NCBI GenBank assembly: GCA_040757335.1 | Contig: JBFLXB010000011.1 | Location: forward strand, 23,047 to 87,046 | DNA from: Nitrospirota bacterium | Lineage (GTDB): Bacteria > Nitrospirota > Nitrospiria > 2-01-FULL-66-17 | Reading direction: 5' to 3' | Length of the DNA: 64,000 bases | Shown: positions 8,899 to 17,605 of the stretch, one piece after another | How the letters are laid out: each line of letters starts with the position of its first letter | Position numbering within the stretch: the first letter of the stretch is position 1 | Notes under the pieces: generated by a model | What the model was told of the DNA's origin: nothing | The model's input: the letters and a program-made list of their open reading frames with translations, nothing else | The model's database searches: none | Made by a program: the position numbers and the translations under genes

Positions 8899-10662
8899 CT
8901 ACGCGAGCGAGATCGACTCTTTCTGCGCGTCTTGCGCGGCGGGCGCCGGACGTGTGGCGTCGGTGGGCGGGTCCTCATACACCATCTGATTGATCGCGCC
9001 GCCCGCGGGCACCATCGGATAGCAGTTCTCGTACGGGTCGACCTGAAAGTCCATCAACACGAGCTTCTTGGACGCGAACGCCTCATCAAGCACTTCTTCG
9101 ACCTCATGCGGCTCGGTGGCGCGCAGCCCCACCGCGCCGTACGCTTCGGCCAACTTCACGTAGTCCGGGCCCCCTTCGAGTCGGCTGGCGGAGTAGTGCC
9201 CCTGGTAGAAGAGCTGCTGCCATTGCCGCACCATCCCGTGATAACCGTTGTTCAAGATCGCCACCTTGACCGGCAGGTCGTAGACCATCGCGGTGGCGAG
9301 TTCCTGAAGGTTCATTTGAAAGCTGCCGTCACCCGTCACGCAGACCACCAGTTGGCCAGGAAACGCTCGCTGGGCACCCAGCGCAGCGGGAAACCCGTAC
9401 CCCATCGTGCCCAGCCCGCCGGAGTTAAGCCAGGTACGGGGCTTGGCGAACTTGTAGAACTGCGCGGTCCACATCTGGTGTTGACCGACGTCCGAGGTGA
9501 TGATCGCTTCCCCGTGCGTGCGGCGGTAGATCATATCAATGACAAACTGAGGTTTGATTACCTTGGGGTCCGGCTTATAGGCGAGCGGCCGCTCGCTCTG
9601 CCAGGCCGCAATCTGTTGCAGCCACGGCGTTTTTCCCTCGCGCTTCTTGCCGCCCACGATCGCGGTGGCCTGCGCCAACAGGTCGCGCAGCACGGGTTTG
9701 GCGTCTCCCACGATCGGGATATCCACGTGGATGTTCTTTCGGATCGATGTCGGATCCACGTCGATGTGGATGATCTTCGCCTTGGGTACGAACTCGCTGA
9801 TCTTTCCGGTCACGCGATCGTCGAACCGAGCGCCCACCGCGATCAGCAGATCGCAGTGGTGAACCGCCATATTCGTGGCGTGGGAGCCGTGCATCCCGAG
9901 CATGCCGAGCGACAGCGGGTGCGTCCCGGGAAACGCGCCCAACCCCATCAGCGTCATGGTAACCGGAATGTTGAGCAGTTCAGCCAGTCCGTAGAGTTCT
10001 TCGCTGGCGTCGGAATTGATCACCCCGCCCCCGACATACAGGACCGGACGCTCGGCGCGGGCCATAGCCTCCGCCGCCTGTTTGATCTGCCACTTGTTGC
10101 CTTCATACGTGGGGTTATACCCCCGGATGTACACCTTGTCGGGGTAGGCAAACTCCATAGACGCCATGGTGACGTCTTTGGGAATGTCCACGAGCACGGG
10201 ACCAGGGCGCCCGGTTCCCGCCAGGTAAAAGGCCTCTTTGATCGTGGTCGCCAACTCCGACACGTCTTTGACGAGGTAGTTGTGCTTGGTAACCGACCGG
10301 CTGATGCCGACGATGTCGGCCTCTTGAAACGCGTCGTTGCCGATGAGCGACGACACCACCTGCCCCGTGAAAAGCACGATCGGACACGAGTCCATATGGG
10401 CGTTGACGAGCCCCGTCACCGTGTTGGTCGCACCCGGACCCGATGTGACCAGCGCCACCCCCACCTTGCCCGTGGCGCGGGCATAGGCTTCGGCCATGTG
10501 GACCGCGGCCTGTTCATGCCGTACGAGCACGAAGTCGAGGTCTTTGTCCTGGTACAACACGTCGAAAATTTTCAGCACGACGCCGCCGGGCAGCCCGAAC
10601 ACGGTCTTGACGCCTTCGCGCTTTAACGACTCGACGAATATTTCAGCACCCGTCAGCTTCAT
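8899..10662 (-). CDS. ilvB: Acetolactate synthase, large catalytic subunit
   Basis: A 587-residue thiamine-diphosphate enzyme that condenses pyruvate to acetolactate or with 2-oxobutyrate to acetohydroxybutyrate. The N-terminal TPP-binding part shows [21 protein letters not shown] and the catalytic glutamate region [16 protein letters not shown]. The central FAD/NAD-like domain follows. The C-terminal ThDP motif runs from [10 protein letters not shown] to [10 protein letters not shown] (GDG-x25-NN). About 25 extra C-terminal residues (from PTDATRPAP on) look disordered. It is the first gene of the ilv-leu operon, with a promoter about 107 nt upstream. Confidence 0.97.
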   Translation of the reverse strand: MKLTGAEIFVESLKREGVKTVFGLPGGVVLKIFDVLYQDKDLDFVLVRHEQAAVHMAEAYARATGKVGVALVTSGPGATNTVTGLVNAHMDSCPIVLFTGQVVSSLIGNDAFQEADIVGISRSVTKHNYLVKDVSELATTIKEAFYLAGTGRPGPVLVDIPKDVTMASMEFAYPDKVYIRGYNPTYEGNKWQIKQAAEAMARAERPVLYVGGGVINSDASEELYGLAELLNIPVTMTLMGLGAFPGTHPLSLGMLGMHGSHATNMAVHHCDLLIAVGARFDDRVTGKISEFVPKAKIIHIDVDPTSIRKNIHVDIPIVGDAKPVLRDLLAQATAIVGGKKREGKTPWLQQIAAWQSERPLAYKPDPKVIKPQFVIDMIYRRTHGEAIITSDVGQHQMWTAQFYKFAKPRTWLNSGGLGTMGYGFPAALGAQRAFPGQLVVCVTGDGSFQMNLQELATAMVYDLPVKVAILNNGYHGMVRQWQQLFYQGHYSASRLEGGPDYVKLAEAYGAVGLRATEPHEVEEVLDEAFASKKLVLMDFQVDPYENCYPMVPAGGAINQMVYEDPPTDATRPAPAAQDAQKESISLA

Positions 10663-10768
10663 CGTGCATCCCCGTGGGTCAAGGACATTAAAGGATGGTA
10701 CGTGGCGGCCACCACGCGAATCGGTTCGACGTCAATCGAACTGATTGAGAATAAACAAAATTCGGTCC

Positions 10769-10798
10769 ACCATACCACGGAGAAAACGAGGAAGTCAA
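10769..10798 (-). promoter_or_regulatory. Sigma-70-type promoter of the ilvB operon
   Basis: On the minus strand TTGACT (10793-10798) and TATGGT (10769-10774) are separated by 18 bp. The predicted start near 10762 gives a leader of about 100 nt before ilvB. I see no T-box or convincing leader peptide in that leader. Confidence 0.6.
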
Positions 10799-10852
10799 CT
10801 CAAGGGAGGTAATTCAGGGTAGGTGATCTGACGCCGGACAGCCCCGGTGAAT

Positions 10853-11749
10853 TTACTGAACCGCGGAGCTCACCATCGCGTGTTGGAGGCGATCGCCGAC
10901 CATGACGGGCTCGGTGGTCTTGGTCAAGTACGCCGACGACGACTCCTCCTGGACCGCCAGAATCCGCAACACCCCGACGGGTCGGTCCGGCGCTCCGCGC
11001 CGACCGCCGATACCCGGACGGATGACGGCGAACTCCTCACCGGGCTTCACCCCCTGAGCCGAACCCAGGTCGGTGTATACCACGGTCGCCTCGCCGGCGA
11101 GCAAGAGTTCATCCCGGACCGCCACGATATGACCGGCGAGATCAGCGGCCTCCTCACCAGTCGGTATCGCCACCGATTCAAACGGGATCACCCAGTCATC
11201 GAGCGTCACGTAGTCGTTGGACGAGACGATCTCCGCGCTCCAATACCGCCCGAAGGCTTGCTTCATCTCCACGGTCGCCACCACGCGCACGACGTACCCC
11301 ATGTTGCGCCCCGAGTCCGGGTGTTCCACAAACTGCTCCCGTCGCGCGATCGCATAGCGGTCGTGAGGTTTCACGTCCTGGGACCGATCGAACTTCAGCG
11401 TGACCAAATCGTGAACGGCCAGTAACACCTTGCCCGTCGGATGCCCAACCACTTCGCCGACGACATCGGTGTGTGGTCGAATCCCGTCAATCGGGGAACG
11501 CAACTCGCTCGGCTCCGGCGCGGCTTGGAGCTCCTCGGCTGCCGGACCATCCTGACCTTCGGATTCGGCCGCAGCGTCGGGCGGAGTTGCCGGCGGGGCG
11601 ACCGACTCGGAGGGAGGAACTGCGGCCGCGGTCTCCTCTGGTTGGTCGGGCGGAGGCATCGTACTCGCGCCGACGATCGCGGCCGTCGCAATGATCCATA
11701 CCGCGGCCACAGCCAGTGTATACAGTCCCCGTACGTTTCGGTTGCTCAT
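10853..11749 (-). CDS. Exported or membrane-anchored protein with two tandem similar domains
   Basis: A 298-residue protein with a single N-terminal hydrophobic segment (about residues 8-30, LYTLAVAAVWIIATAAIVG), then a Pro/Ala/Glu-rich linker to about residue 90. Two related beta-rich units follow, roughly residues 92-180 and 195-295. Each contains a G-x-V/I-V start, a central VKPHDRYAIARRE or VKPGEEFAVIRPG strand, and a following GYVVRVVATVE or GVLRILAVQE strand. The V-K-P-x-(D/E) pattern recalls FlgT C-terminal-like domains and the region next to LysM domains in envelope proteins, but I do not recognise a named family. It starts from its own promoter, 31 nt upstream. Confidence 0.7.
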   Translation of the reverse strand: MSNRNVRGLYTLAVAAVWIIATAAIVGASTMPPPDQPEETAAAVPPSESVAPPATPPDAAAESEGQDGPAAEELQAAPEPSELRSPIDGIRPHTDVVGEVVGHPTGKVLLAVHDLVTLKFDRSQDVKPHDRYAIARREQFVEHPDSGRNMGYVVRVVATVEMKQAFGRYWSAEIVSSNDYVTLDDWVIPFESVAIPTGEEAADLAGHIVAVRDELLLAGEATVVYTDLGSAQGVKPGEEFAVIRPGIGGRRGAPDRPVGVLRILAVQEESSSAYLTKTTEPVMVGDRLQHAMVSSAVQ

Positions 11750-11779
11750 TGCTCGCGCTCCTTCAGGGTGAACACCTCC

Positions 11780-11807
11780 ACCATAACAAAAGGCGGTTGG
11801 GTGTCAA
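11780..11807 (-). promoter_or_regulatory. Sigma-70-type promoter for the tandem-domain exported protein
   Basis: TTGACA (11802-11807) and TATGGT (11780-11785), minus strand, 16-bp spacing. It lies between tRNA-Leu and the gene starting at 11749, with an mRNA leader of about 25 nt containing GAAGGAGCG as ribosome-binding site. Confidence 0.65.
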
Positions 11808-11854
11808 GGAACTTGACCACCACTGAGCCGGGAGAGGGAACGTGTAGTTGAGGA

Positions 11855-11941
11855 TGGTGCCGAAGGGGGGATTTGAACCCCCACGGGCGTACGCCCACTA
11901 GACCCTGAACCTAGCGTGTCTGCCAGTTCCACCACTTCGGC
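11855..11941 (-). tRNA. tRNA-Leu (CAG), CCA end encoded
   Basis: A 7-bp acceptor stem (GCCGAAG with CTTCGGC), discriminator A and a genomically encoded CCA (11855-11857). The anticodon loop TTCAGGG carries CAG at 11905-11907. There is a long variable arm, as expected for a class II leucine tRNA, and a T loop TTCAAAT with a 5-bp G/C stem. Length is 87 nt with CCA. Confidence 0.95.
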
Positions 11942-11949
11942 CCGCGCGG

Positions 11950-11979
11950 ATCGTAGCAAATGAAAAGAAATGCTGTCAA
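11950..11979 (-). promoter_or_regulatory. Promoter of tRNA-Leu
   Basis: TTGACA (11974-11979) and TACGAT (11950-11955), minus strand, 18-bp spacing. The -10 ends 8 nt before the mature tRNA 5' end. The following bases are G/C-rich, as in a stable-RNA discriminator. Confidence 0.7.
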
Positions 11980-11990
11980 TTCTGAGAACA

Positions 11991-12007
11991 GCGACGGTCG
12001 CCGTCGC
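11991..12007 (-). terminator. Hairpin after the 12019-12507 gene
   Basis: A perfect 7-bp stem GCGACGG/CCGTCGC with a 3-nt loop, 11 nt downstream of the hypothetical gene's stop and just upstream of the tRNA promoter. There is no clear T run, so termination is plausible but not certain. Confidence 0.5.
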
Positions 12008-12018
12008 GCGACGCGTGG

Positions 12019-12507
12019 TTAGGGCAAGACGTTGAGCGAGCCGGGTCCCTGAAACTCCAACCCTTCGACGACGTTCAGGTTCTCTTTTACGATTTCGGTA
12101 AAGACTTTGATTTGTTCGTCGCGGTTGGCCACGTTCAGCGCGTCCGTGGGCTGTTCCTTGGCGAGCCAGGGTCCCTTGTCATTCCAGGTGAGTTCCGCGT
12201 ACCCCTTCGCCTTGAGCCCATCGCGCATCGTCTGCCAGTCTCCGTCCACGAGGACCTGAAAACGGGTGCGCAAGAACGTGGGCGACGCAAAGGAAATACC
12301 ATACCAGCACTTGTGCTCTTTGAACTTGAAGTGCCAGCCCCGAAAGTGCTTGTAGTCCTGACTGCGGAGGATCGAAATTTTAAAATCGATCGCCAGATTG
12401 GTAAAGATCTGGCTCAACAGCCGAGAGAGGTTGACGGACAGGCGTTCGTAGCGCTTGATCAGTTCCAGGTCGTCGCTGACGAACGGAACAAACGGTTCCA
12501 TGGCCAT
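12019..12507 (-). CDS. Hypothetical soluble protein, 162 residues
   Basis: No family recognised. The protein has no signal peptide or membrane segment and is a mixed alpha/beta type with many aromatic and charged residues. An N-terminal helical part (ELIKRYERLSVNLSRLLSQI) is followed by strand-like stretches YKHFRGWHFKFKEHKCWYG and RFQVLVDGDWQTM, and a C-terminal helix FTEIVKENLNVVEGL. ATG 12507 follows AGGAG by 8 nt. Codon usage and GC match the flanking chromosome, so it is likely a real resident gene. It appears monocistronic: a hairpin follows it and the upstream lipoprotein gene also ends in a hairpin. Confidence 0.7.
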   Translation of the reverse strand: MAMEPFVPFVSDDLELIKRYERLSVNLSRLLSQIFTNLAIDFKISILRSQDYKHFRGWHFKFKEHKCWYGISFASPTFLRTRFQVLVDGDWQTMRDGLKAKGYAELTWNDKGPWLAKEQPTDALNVANRDEQIKVFTEIVKENLNVVEGLEFQGPGSLNVLP

Positions 12508-12555
12508 GGGAACGACTCCTATCGACCCGAGAGGAGTGCGACTGTATCACAGAGG

Positions 12556-12591
12556 CCGCTGACAGACAAGCGCAAGGCTCTGTGTCAGCGG
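12556..12591 (-). terminator. Hairpin after the pil-aro-lipoprotein operon
   Basis: Inverted repeat CCGCTGACA (12556-12564) and TGTCAGCGG (12583-12591), extendable inward with a small bulge (GA/TCTG). It lies about 50 nt after the lipoprotein stop codon, where the pil operon should end. No T run is visible. Confidence 0.45.
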
Positions 12592-12640
12592 GACGGCACG
12601 GGCAACAGAGTGGAATCACCAGGTGGGCGATTCCGGAGCG

Positions 12641-13126
12641 TCAGCACTGGGATGCCGTGACGTTTACGGTCCATATCGCCGTGGCAACGCCAACCGACGC
12701 CGTCACCGTGCCATTAACCGAGATATCCTCGGCCGCGCTGCACGCTGGCACGACCCATTGGGCGTACACATCCGTTGGTGAAAGCCCCTGATCGTCGGTA
12801 GTCGTCTCGAACAGTGTTGCGTCAGCCCCGTTAAGGGCGGTACCTCCCGTCCGATCCGACAGCATGAACACCGCCCCGCCGGCGAAGAACCGGATCGTCA
12901 CACCGGGCACGGGGTTTCCGCTCGCATCAAGCACCTGAAAGGCGAGCGGCGACGCGGTCCCGTCGGTCCCCCCCCCGCTGTTGCTGTACGTCACCGTCAG
13001 ATCTCCGGGCGCCGAAATCGTTGCCCCTTGCGGAGTGGTCTCGTCACCGCACGATGAGAGCGAAAGGGCCGCCAGACTCAGCACCAGGAGACCGGCCACC
13101 CGCTTGGCTGTCGAAATCGTGTTCAC
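12641..13126 (-). CDS. Lipoprotein with one Ig-like (Big_1-type) domain
   Basis: A 161-residue protein with a lipoprotein signal (VAGLLVLSLAALSLSSC, lipobox L-S-S-C at about residues 23-26), so membrane-anchored and exported. The rest is one Ig-like domain with PLAFQVLDASGNPVPGVTIRFF, typical of Big_1/intimin-like domains, and a late SVGVATAIWTVNV strand. Start GTG 13126 overlaps the aroKB stop (GTGA) and has AGGAGG upstream, so it is translationally coupled to the last gene of the pil-aro operon. Function unknown; a surface role linked to the pilus machinery is only an inference from position. Confidence 0.8.
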   Translation of the reverse strand: MNTISTAKRVAGLLVLSLAALSLSSCGDETTPQGATISAPGDLTVTYSNSGGGTDGTASPLAFQVLDASGNPVPGVTIRFFAGGAVFMLSDRTGGTALNGADATLFETTTDDQGLSPTDVYAQWVVPACSAAEDISVNGTVTASVGVATAIWTVNVTASQC

Positions 13127-14796
13127 AGCGAACCTCCTCTGCGTGCGTTGCGCGTGCGATGGGTAAGCTTAGCACGCCGCGTGTCCTTGGCAACCAGTGC
13201 AGCCCGCCACATTCCGATAATGTCTTTCTCCACCACCGGCTCGACGGTCACACGGCCGATCTCCCTCGGCAAAACGAAGTGCACCCGCCCCTCCCGGACT
13301 TTTTTGTCCAGGCGCACGGTCTGGATCGCCCGCGCCGCGGTGATCTTGGGCAGCACGGTCGGAAGCCCCAGGCGTTCCAACAATGTCCGTTGTCGACGCA
13401 CGACCATCTGGTCGCAGAAATTCAGTTGGGCGGCCAACCGGGCCGCGAAATCCATTCCGATGGCCACCGCTTCGCCGTGGCGGATCGTGGAGTATCCCGT
13501 GAGCGTCTCGACCACGTGTCCTGCCGTGTGGCCGTAATTCAAGATTCTCCGCAGCCCGGTCTCCCGTTCGTCCTGCCGCACCACGTCCGCTTTCACGGCC
13601 GCCGAACGGCGGACCACCTCCACGAGTACATCGGGCACGCCGCCCAGGATCGACTCCGCGTGTTCTTCGAGATAGGAAAAAAATGGCGCGTCGGCGATCA
13701 CCCCGTATTTGACGACCTCCGCCAGTCCCGCCACCAGCTCCCGGCGCGGCAGCGTGCGTAACGTCGCCACGTCTGCGTACACCATGATGGGATGATGGAA
13801 CGCTCCGATCAGGTTCTTGCCCCTCGGGTGGTCGACGCCGGTCTTCCCGCCGATGCTCGAGTCGACTTGGGCCACCACGGTCGTAGGCACCTGGACGTAG
13901 CGGACGCCGCGGAGATACGTGGCCGCCACAAAACCGGTGAGGTCACCGATGACGCCGCCTCCGAGCGCGACCAGGATGTCGCCCCGTTCGAATCGTCGCC
14001 GCACGAGTTCGTCGTACACTCGGCTGGCGGTCGGAAGGGTCTTGTACCGTTCGCCATCCGGAATGGTGACGACGGTGGGACGGAACCCCGCCCGGCTGAG
14101 ACTGGCAGCCACCCGCCCCGCGTAGGCTTTGCCCACGCGGGGGTTGGTGATCATCGCCACGGTACAGGCGCGCGTGTGGGCGGCCAGGCGCTCGCCCAGC
14201 CGATCGAGCGTGTCCCACCCGATGTGGACGTCGTATTTCGAGGCCCCCGCGTCGACTGAGATAACGCCGGATGCCGGCTGAAGGCGCGCCACGATCGCGG
14301 ACGTCACCTCCTCCACGGTTTGATCCGATGTATCGATGTGAATGAGCGCTTCGCGGTAATAGGGCTCGCGCTGGACCAGCAGACTCGCGAGCACGTCCGC
14401 TTGTCGATCAGCCCCCAACAGGGGCCGGTCGGTCGCTTCGTTGATCCGCGCGGCCGCTACGTCAGGTTTGGTCTTGAGCCAGATCGTCAAGCCCGCGCGC
14501 CGGAGTCGGGCACGGTTGCGAGCATCCATCACCGCGCCGCCCCCGGTGGCGATGACCAGGCGCCGGCCGCTCACGACCCGGCCGATCGCCCGGCGCTCCA
14601 GCGCCCGAAATCTCGGCTCGCCATATCGATGGAAGATCTGTGCGACCGACAAGCGGGCGGCGCGCTCAACCAGAGCGTCGGTATCCACGAACGCCATCCC
14701 GAGACGTTTGGCGAGCCGGCGTCCCACGCTGGACTTCCCGGAGCCCATCGACCCGACCAAGACGATGTTCTCTCCCGCTTGCGGCACGCCGGTCAC
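13123..14796 (-). CDS. aroKB: Shikimate kinase / 3-dehydroquinate synthase fusion
   Basis: A 557-residue bifunctional protein of the shikimate pathway. Residues about 10-175 are shikimate kinase: P-loop VGSMGSGKSSVGR, DTD substrate site in FVDTDALVE, and ATGGGAV. Residues about 185-540 are 3-dehydroquinate synthase with VALGGGVIGDLTGFVAATYLRG split at G, QVPTTVVAQVDSSIGGKTG, AEVVKYGVI and the metal-binding ILNYGHTAGH and IRHGEAVAIGM. The two enzymes are non-consecutive steps, and many bacteria keep aroK and aroB as adjacent genes. GTG 14796 overlaps the pilQ stop (GTGA). The open frame extends further upstream but only as a pilQ shadow. Confidence 0.95.
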   Translation of the reverse strand: MTGVPQAGENIVLVGSMGSGKSSVGRRLAKRLGMAFVDTDALVERAARLSVAQIFHRYGEPRFRALERRAIGRVVSGRRLVIATGGGAVMDARNRARLRRAGLTIWLKTKPDVAAARINEATDRPLLGADRQADVLASLLVQREPYYREALIHIDTSDQTVEEVTSAIVARLQPASGVISVDAGASKYDVHIGWDTLDRLGERLAAHTRACTVAMITNPRVGKAYAGRVAASLSRAGFRPTVVTIPDGERYKTLPTASRVYDELVRRRFERGDILVALGGGVIGDLTGFVAATYLRGVRYVQVPTTVVAQVDSSIGGKTGVDHPRGKNLIGAFHHPIMVYADVATLRTLPRRELVAGLAEVVKYGVIADAPFFSYLEEHAESILGGVPDVLVEVVRRSAAVKADVVRQDERETGLRRILNYGHTAGHVVETLTGYSTIRHGEAVAIGMDFAARLAAQLNFCDQMVVRRQRTLLERLGLPTVLPKITAARAIQTVRLDKKVREGRVHFVLPREIGRVTVEPVVEKDIIGMWRAALVAKDTRRAKLTHRTRNARRGGSL

Positions 14797-17069
14797 ACAC
14801 GTTTGACGATCGTCGGGGTGATGAAAATCAACAACTCCTGGTTGGACGTGCTGGCGCTCTCGCGTTTGAACAACCACCCGATCACGGGCACCTTGTAGAA
14901 CCACGGCACGCCGGTGATCGACTCACTCTTGGACGTTTCAAAAATCCCGCCGATGACCGTGGTTTCGCCGTCCAGGACCATCACTTCGGTCGAGGCCTCG
15001 CGTTTGCTGATGCTGGGCGCGCCGGTCCGCGAGCTGGTGAAACTCCCGATCGCGTTCTTGGTCGCTTTGATCTTCATGATCACGCTGCCGTTCGGCGTGA
15101 TATGCGGAGTGACGGTTAGATTCAAGGTGGCGTCGACAAACTGCGTCTGGGTGCCGTTGTTCGAGGTGGTCTCGTAGGGAATCGAGTCCCCCTGCTGAAT
15201 AATGGCCTCCTTGTTGTCGATCGTCACCACGCGGGGGCTGGAAATGATCTTCGTTTCACCCAAGACTTCGCCGGCCGACAACCGAAGATCCAGATTGAAG
15301 GGATTGACCCCGGTCAGTCGCCCGAACTGCACCCCGACGTTTCCGATCGGACCGGCGCCGCCGGAGGCCGGCAGGTTCACCGCAAACGTCGGGGACTGGG
15401 TATTAAACGCCCCGGTTGCGCCGGCGTTCAAGGCGATCTGATTCGAGCCGGAAGTCTCCTTAGTGGCCAGGCCCCATTGCACCCCGAGGTCGCGCGCAAA
15501 ATTGGTGTTGGCCTGGACGATCCGGGTTTCGATCAAGACCTGGGGCTTGGGAAGATCCAGCAGCTTAATGAGCTGTTGGATCTCGTTGATGTTCATCTGG
15601 ATGTCCTTGGCGATGAGACTATTCGTCGACTCGTTGACCGTCAGCTCGCCGCGCGAACTCAGGTTTTTCTTGAGCGTGGTGGACAGGTCCGCAGCCTTGG
15701 CGTAGTTGACCGGAATGATCAGGGTCTTGAGGTCCTCGGCTTTGACCTGGGCTTCCTTCGCCTTGGCCGCCTCGTCCTGCTGCTTGGCAATGTTGCCGTT
15801 GGTGTCGATCCGGATAATGTTCCCCTCCCGGACCTGACCCAGTCCTTTCGACTTCAGAATGATGTCGAGCGCCTGATCCCAGGGGACGTTGAATAGCTTC
15901 AACGTAATCTTGCCTTTCACTTCTTCCCCGACCACGAGGTTCAAATCGCTGACGTCGGCGATCAGACGCAGGACGTTGGAAACCTCCGCATCTTGAAAAT
16001 CCAGGGAGATCTTTTGTCCGCTGAACCCGTTGGCCCCGAGCGTCAGTGGGCCCGGGGGCTCGACTTCCAGCGTGGGCGGCGACGATCCTGAAGTTGCTGC
16101 CTCATTCCCGGACGCTTTGGGAGCGGGCAGTGGCACGGCGACCGCGGCCACCGGCGCGTCGGACTCCGCTTTCGGCGGCGCAGCGGCTGCGGCGGGAGCC
16201 TGCGGCATGGCCGGCGCCTCGGACGGCGCGGCGCGGGTCAGACGCAGCGTTACCCCCTGGTCTTGAGGCAACACGGTGTACGAAACGGCTTTCTTCAGGT
16301 CCAAGACCACGCGTACCTTCAGCGGATCCCGGTGCTGGCCGATTCGCGCTTGAGTCACCAACGTATTGGCTTCAGCCTTGACCACCGAGGGAGTGACCGC
16401 GCTGCGCGTCTCCGGGAGGTCGATGACCAACCGGCCCTGGCCGAGCGTGAACACGTTGGGTGAGGCCAAGACTCCGTCGGCGGCGATGTTCACGTCCACG
16501 AAAGTCTTCTGTGGGACAATGCTCACCGCGGTGATCTGAGACGCGACGGCAGGAGGCGCCGGAACAGGAGGCTCGGCGAGTTCAACCTGCGGTTCCTCGG
16601 GCGCGACCTCTTGCGCGACCGGCGGCGCAACCAGGGTGGCGGCCGGCGGGGCTTTTGCAAAGTCCACGGCGAGCATCGTGCCCCCGTCGTCGCGGGAAAT
16701 TTGATAGTCGGCGGCCCGCGACAGCAGGATCGTCAACCGACCGATGCGCTGATCCTCTCCAGCTTGCTGGGGCACGATGTCCGTCACGGGATCCACACTC
16801 ACGTTGCGCTGTTCGGCGAACGCGCCGAAATTCGTCGCCATCAGCTCGACGATCAGTTGCGGCGGCTCATCCAGCCGGAACGCCGTGTAATTGAGGGGAC
16901 CATCGCCGGTGAGCGCGATCCGCGTCACGTCCGGAAGATCCTCCACTCGAAGGTCCGTAACGGTGGTCGAGGGGGGGGGCTCGGCCGGAGGGGCGACCTG
17001 CGTACTCGGCGCCGCGCACGCGGCCAACATTACGACGCACAGGTGGATGACGAACGACTTCGACCTCAT
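14793..17069 (-). CDS. pilQ: Type IV pilus secretin
   Basis: A 758-residue outer-membrane secretin that forms the pilus exit pore. A lipoprotein-like signal (CVVMLAAC near residues 12-19) is followed by two AMIN domains (about 38-135 and 180-285), which bind peptidoglycan. A Pro/Ala linker follows, then an STN domain (ISLDFQDAEVSNVLRLIAD, about 360-425), the secretin N domain (about 450-515), and the C-terminal secretin core from about 560 to the end with VLGETKIISSPRVVT, the V/T-x-P-x-I-x-x-N pattern (TVTPHITPNGS) and VPVIGWLF. ATG 17069 overlaps the pilP stop (ATGA). Confidence 0.96.
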   Translation of the reverse strand: MRSKSFVIHLCVVMLAACAAPSTQVAPPAEPPPSTTVTDLRVEDLPDVTRIALTGDGPLNYTAFRLDEPPQLIVELMATNFGAFAEQRNVSVDPVTDIVPQQAGEDQRIGRLTILLSRAADYQISRDDGGTMLAVDFAKAPPAATLVAPPVAQEVAPEEPQVELAEPPVPAPPAVASQITAVSIVPQKTFVDVNIAADGVLASPNVFTLGQGRLVIDLPETRSAVTPSVVKAEANTLVTQARIGQHRDPLKVRVVLDLKKAVSYTVLPQDQGVTLRLTRAAPSEAPAMPQAPAAAAAPPKAESDAPVAAVAVPLPAPKASGNEAATSGSSPPTLEVEPPGPLTLGANGFSGQKISLDFQDAEVSNVLRLIADVSDLNLVVGEEVKGKITLKLFNVPWDQALDIILKSKGLGQVREGNIIRIDTNGNIAKQQDEAAKAKEAQVKAEDLKTLIIPVNYAKAADLSTTLKKNLSSRGELTVNESTNSLIAKDIQMNINEIQQLIKLLDLPKPQVLIETRIVQANTNFARDLGVQWGLATKETSGSNQIALNAGATGAFNTQSPTFAVNLPASGGAGPIGNVGVQFGRLTGVNPFNLDLRLSAGEVLGETKIISSPRVVTIDNKEAIIQQGDSIPYETTSNNGTQTQFVDATLNLTVTPHITPNGSVIMKIKATKNAIGSFTSSRTGAPSISKREASTEVMVLDGETTVIGGIFETSKSESITGVPWFYKVPVIGWLFKRESASTSNQELLIFITPTIVKRV

Positions 17070-17605
17070 TCCAAGCCCTCCTCGCGCGTCCGCAGATCCA
17101 ACACGATGTCCCGCGTCCGTGTCTCGCCGAAGAAATCGACGTATTGCTCCACCACGGTCAGATCCCTGGCCGTGATCCGTTTGACGACTCCGCGGTTGGG
17201 GCCCACGCGGGTGCCGATCCGCACCGCGTAGCCCTTCCCGTCCGGCATCTCGAGCATTCCATAGGTCCCGAGCTGTCCCCACACGACCGCGACGAATTTC
17301 AGTTCGGACACCTCGCGACGTTGGAGCGGGGGCAGCAGGTCCACGTTTCTTTTCCCGCCAGTGACGATAAGCGACCTGAACGGATCCCGGCGGCCTGAGG
17401 GGTTATAGGTGAACTCCTCCTTCGGCGGAGGTGGCGGCACGGCCTCCGGCGTGGGTGCCGTCACCACCGCCGGCGCGACGGCGGCCTGCGTGGCGGGCGT
17501 GGCCCTCGGCGGCTTCTCCAAGGGCGGTTCGGAGTCGGCGCAGCCCGCCGCCAGGAAGGACGCGCAGACCACCGCGACCGTCGTGACCATTCCGAGTCTA
17601 GGCAC
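17066..17605 (-). CDS. pilP: Type IV pilus assembly lipoprotein PilP
   Basis: A 179-residue inner-membrane lipoprotein linking PilNO to the secretin. The signal ends in the lipobox LAAGC (about residues 18-22). A Pro/Ala-rich linker leads to the HR domain with RDPFRSLI, VSELKFVAVVWG, GMLEMPDGKGYAVRIG and VVKRITARDLTVVEQY, the classic PilP pattern. GTG 17605 is preferred because GGAGGG lies close upstream and it overlaps the pilO end. ATG 17590 lacks a ribosome-binding site. Further upstream the frame is a pilO shadow. Confidence 0.92.
   Translation of the reverse strand: MPRLGMVTTVAVVCASFLAAGCADSEPPLEKPPRATPATQAAVAPAVVTAPTPEAVPPPPPKEEFTYNPSGRRDPFRSLIVTGGKRNVDLLPPLQRREVSELKFVAVVWGQLGTYGMLEMPDGKGYAVRIGTRVGPNRGVVKRITARDLTVVEQYVDFFGETRTRDIVLDLRTREEGLE

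Noticed and set aside
8215..10626. A long open frame on the plus strand opposite ilvB/ilvN
   Set aside because: It is antisense to certain ilv genes, is rich in His/Arg/Asp/Val as expected for an antisense third-position GC artefact, and has no recognisable motif.
10663..10768. Possible leader peptide before ilvB (Val- and Ile-containing frame overlapping the ilvB start)
   Set aside because: No start codon with a ribosome-binding site, no run of regulatory codons and no terminator/antiterminator pair could be drawn.
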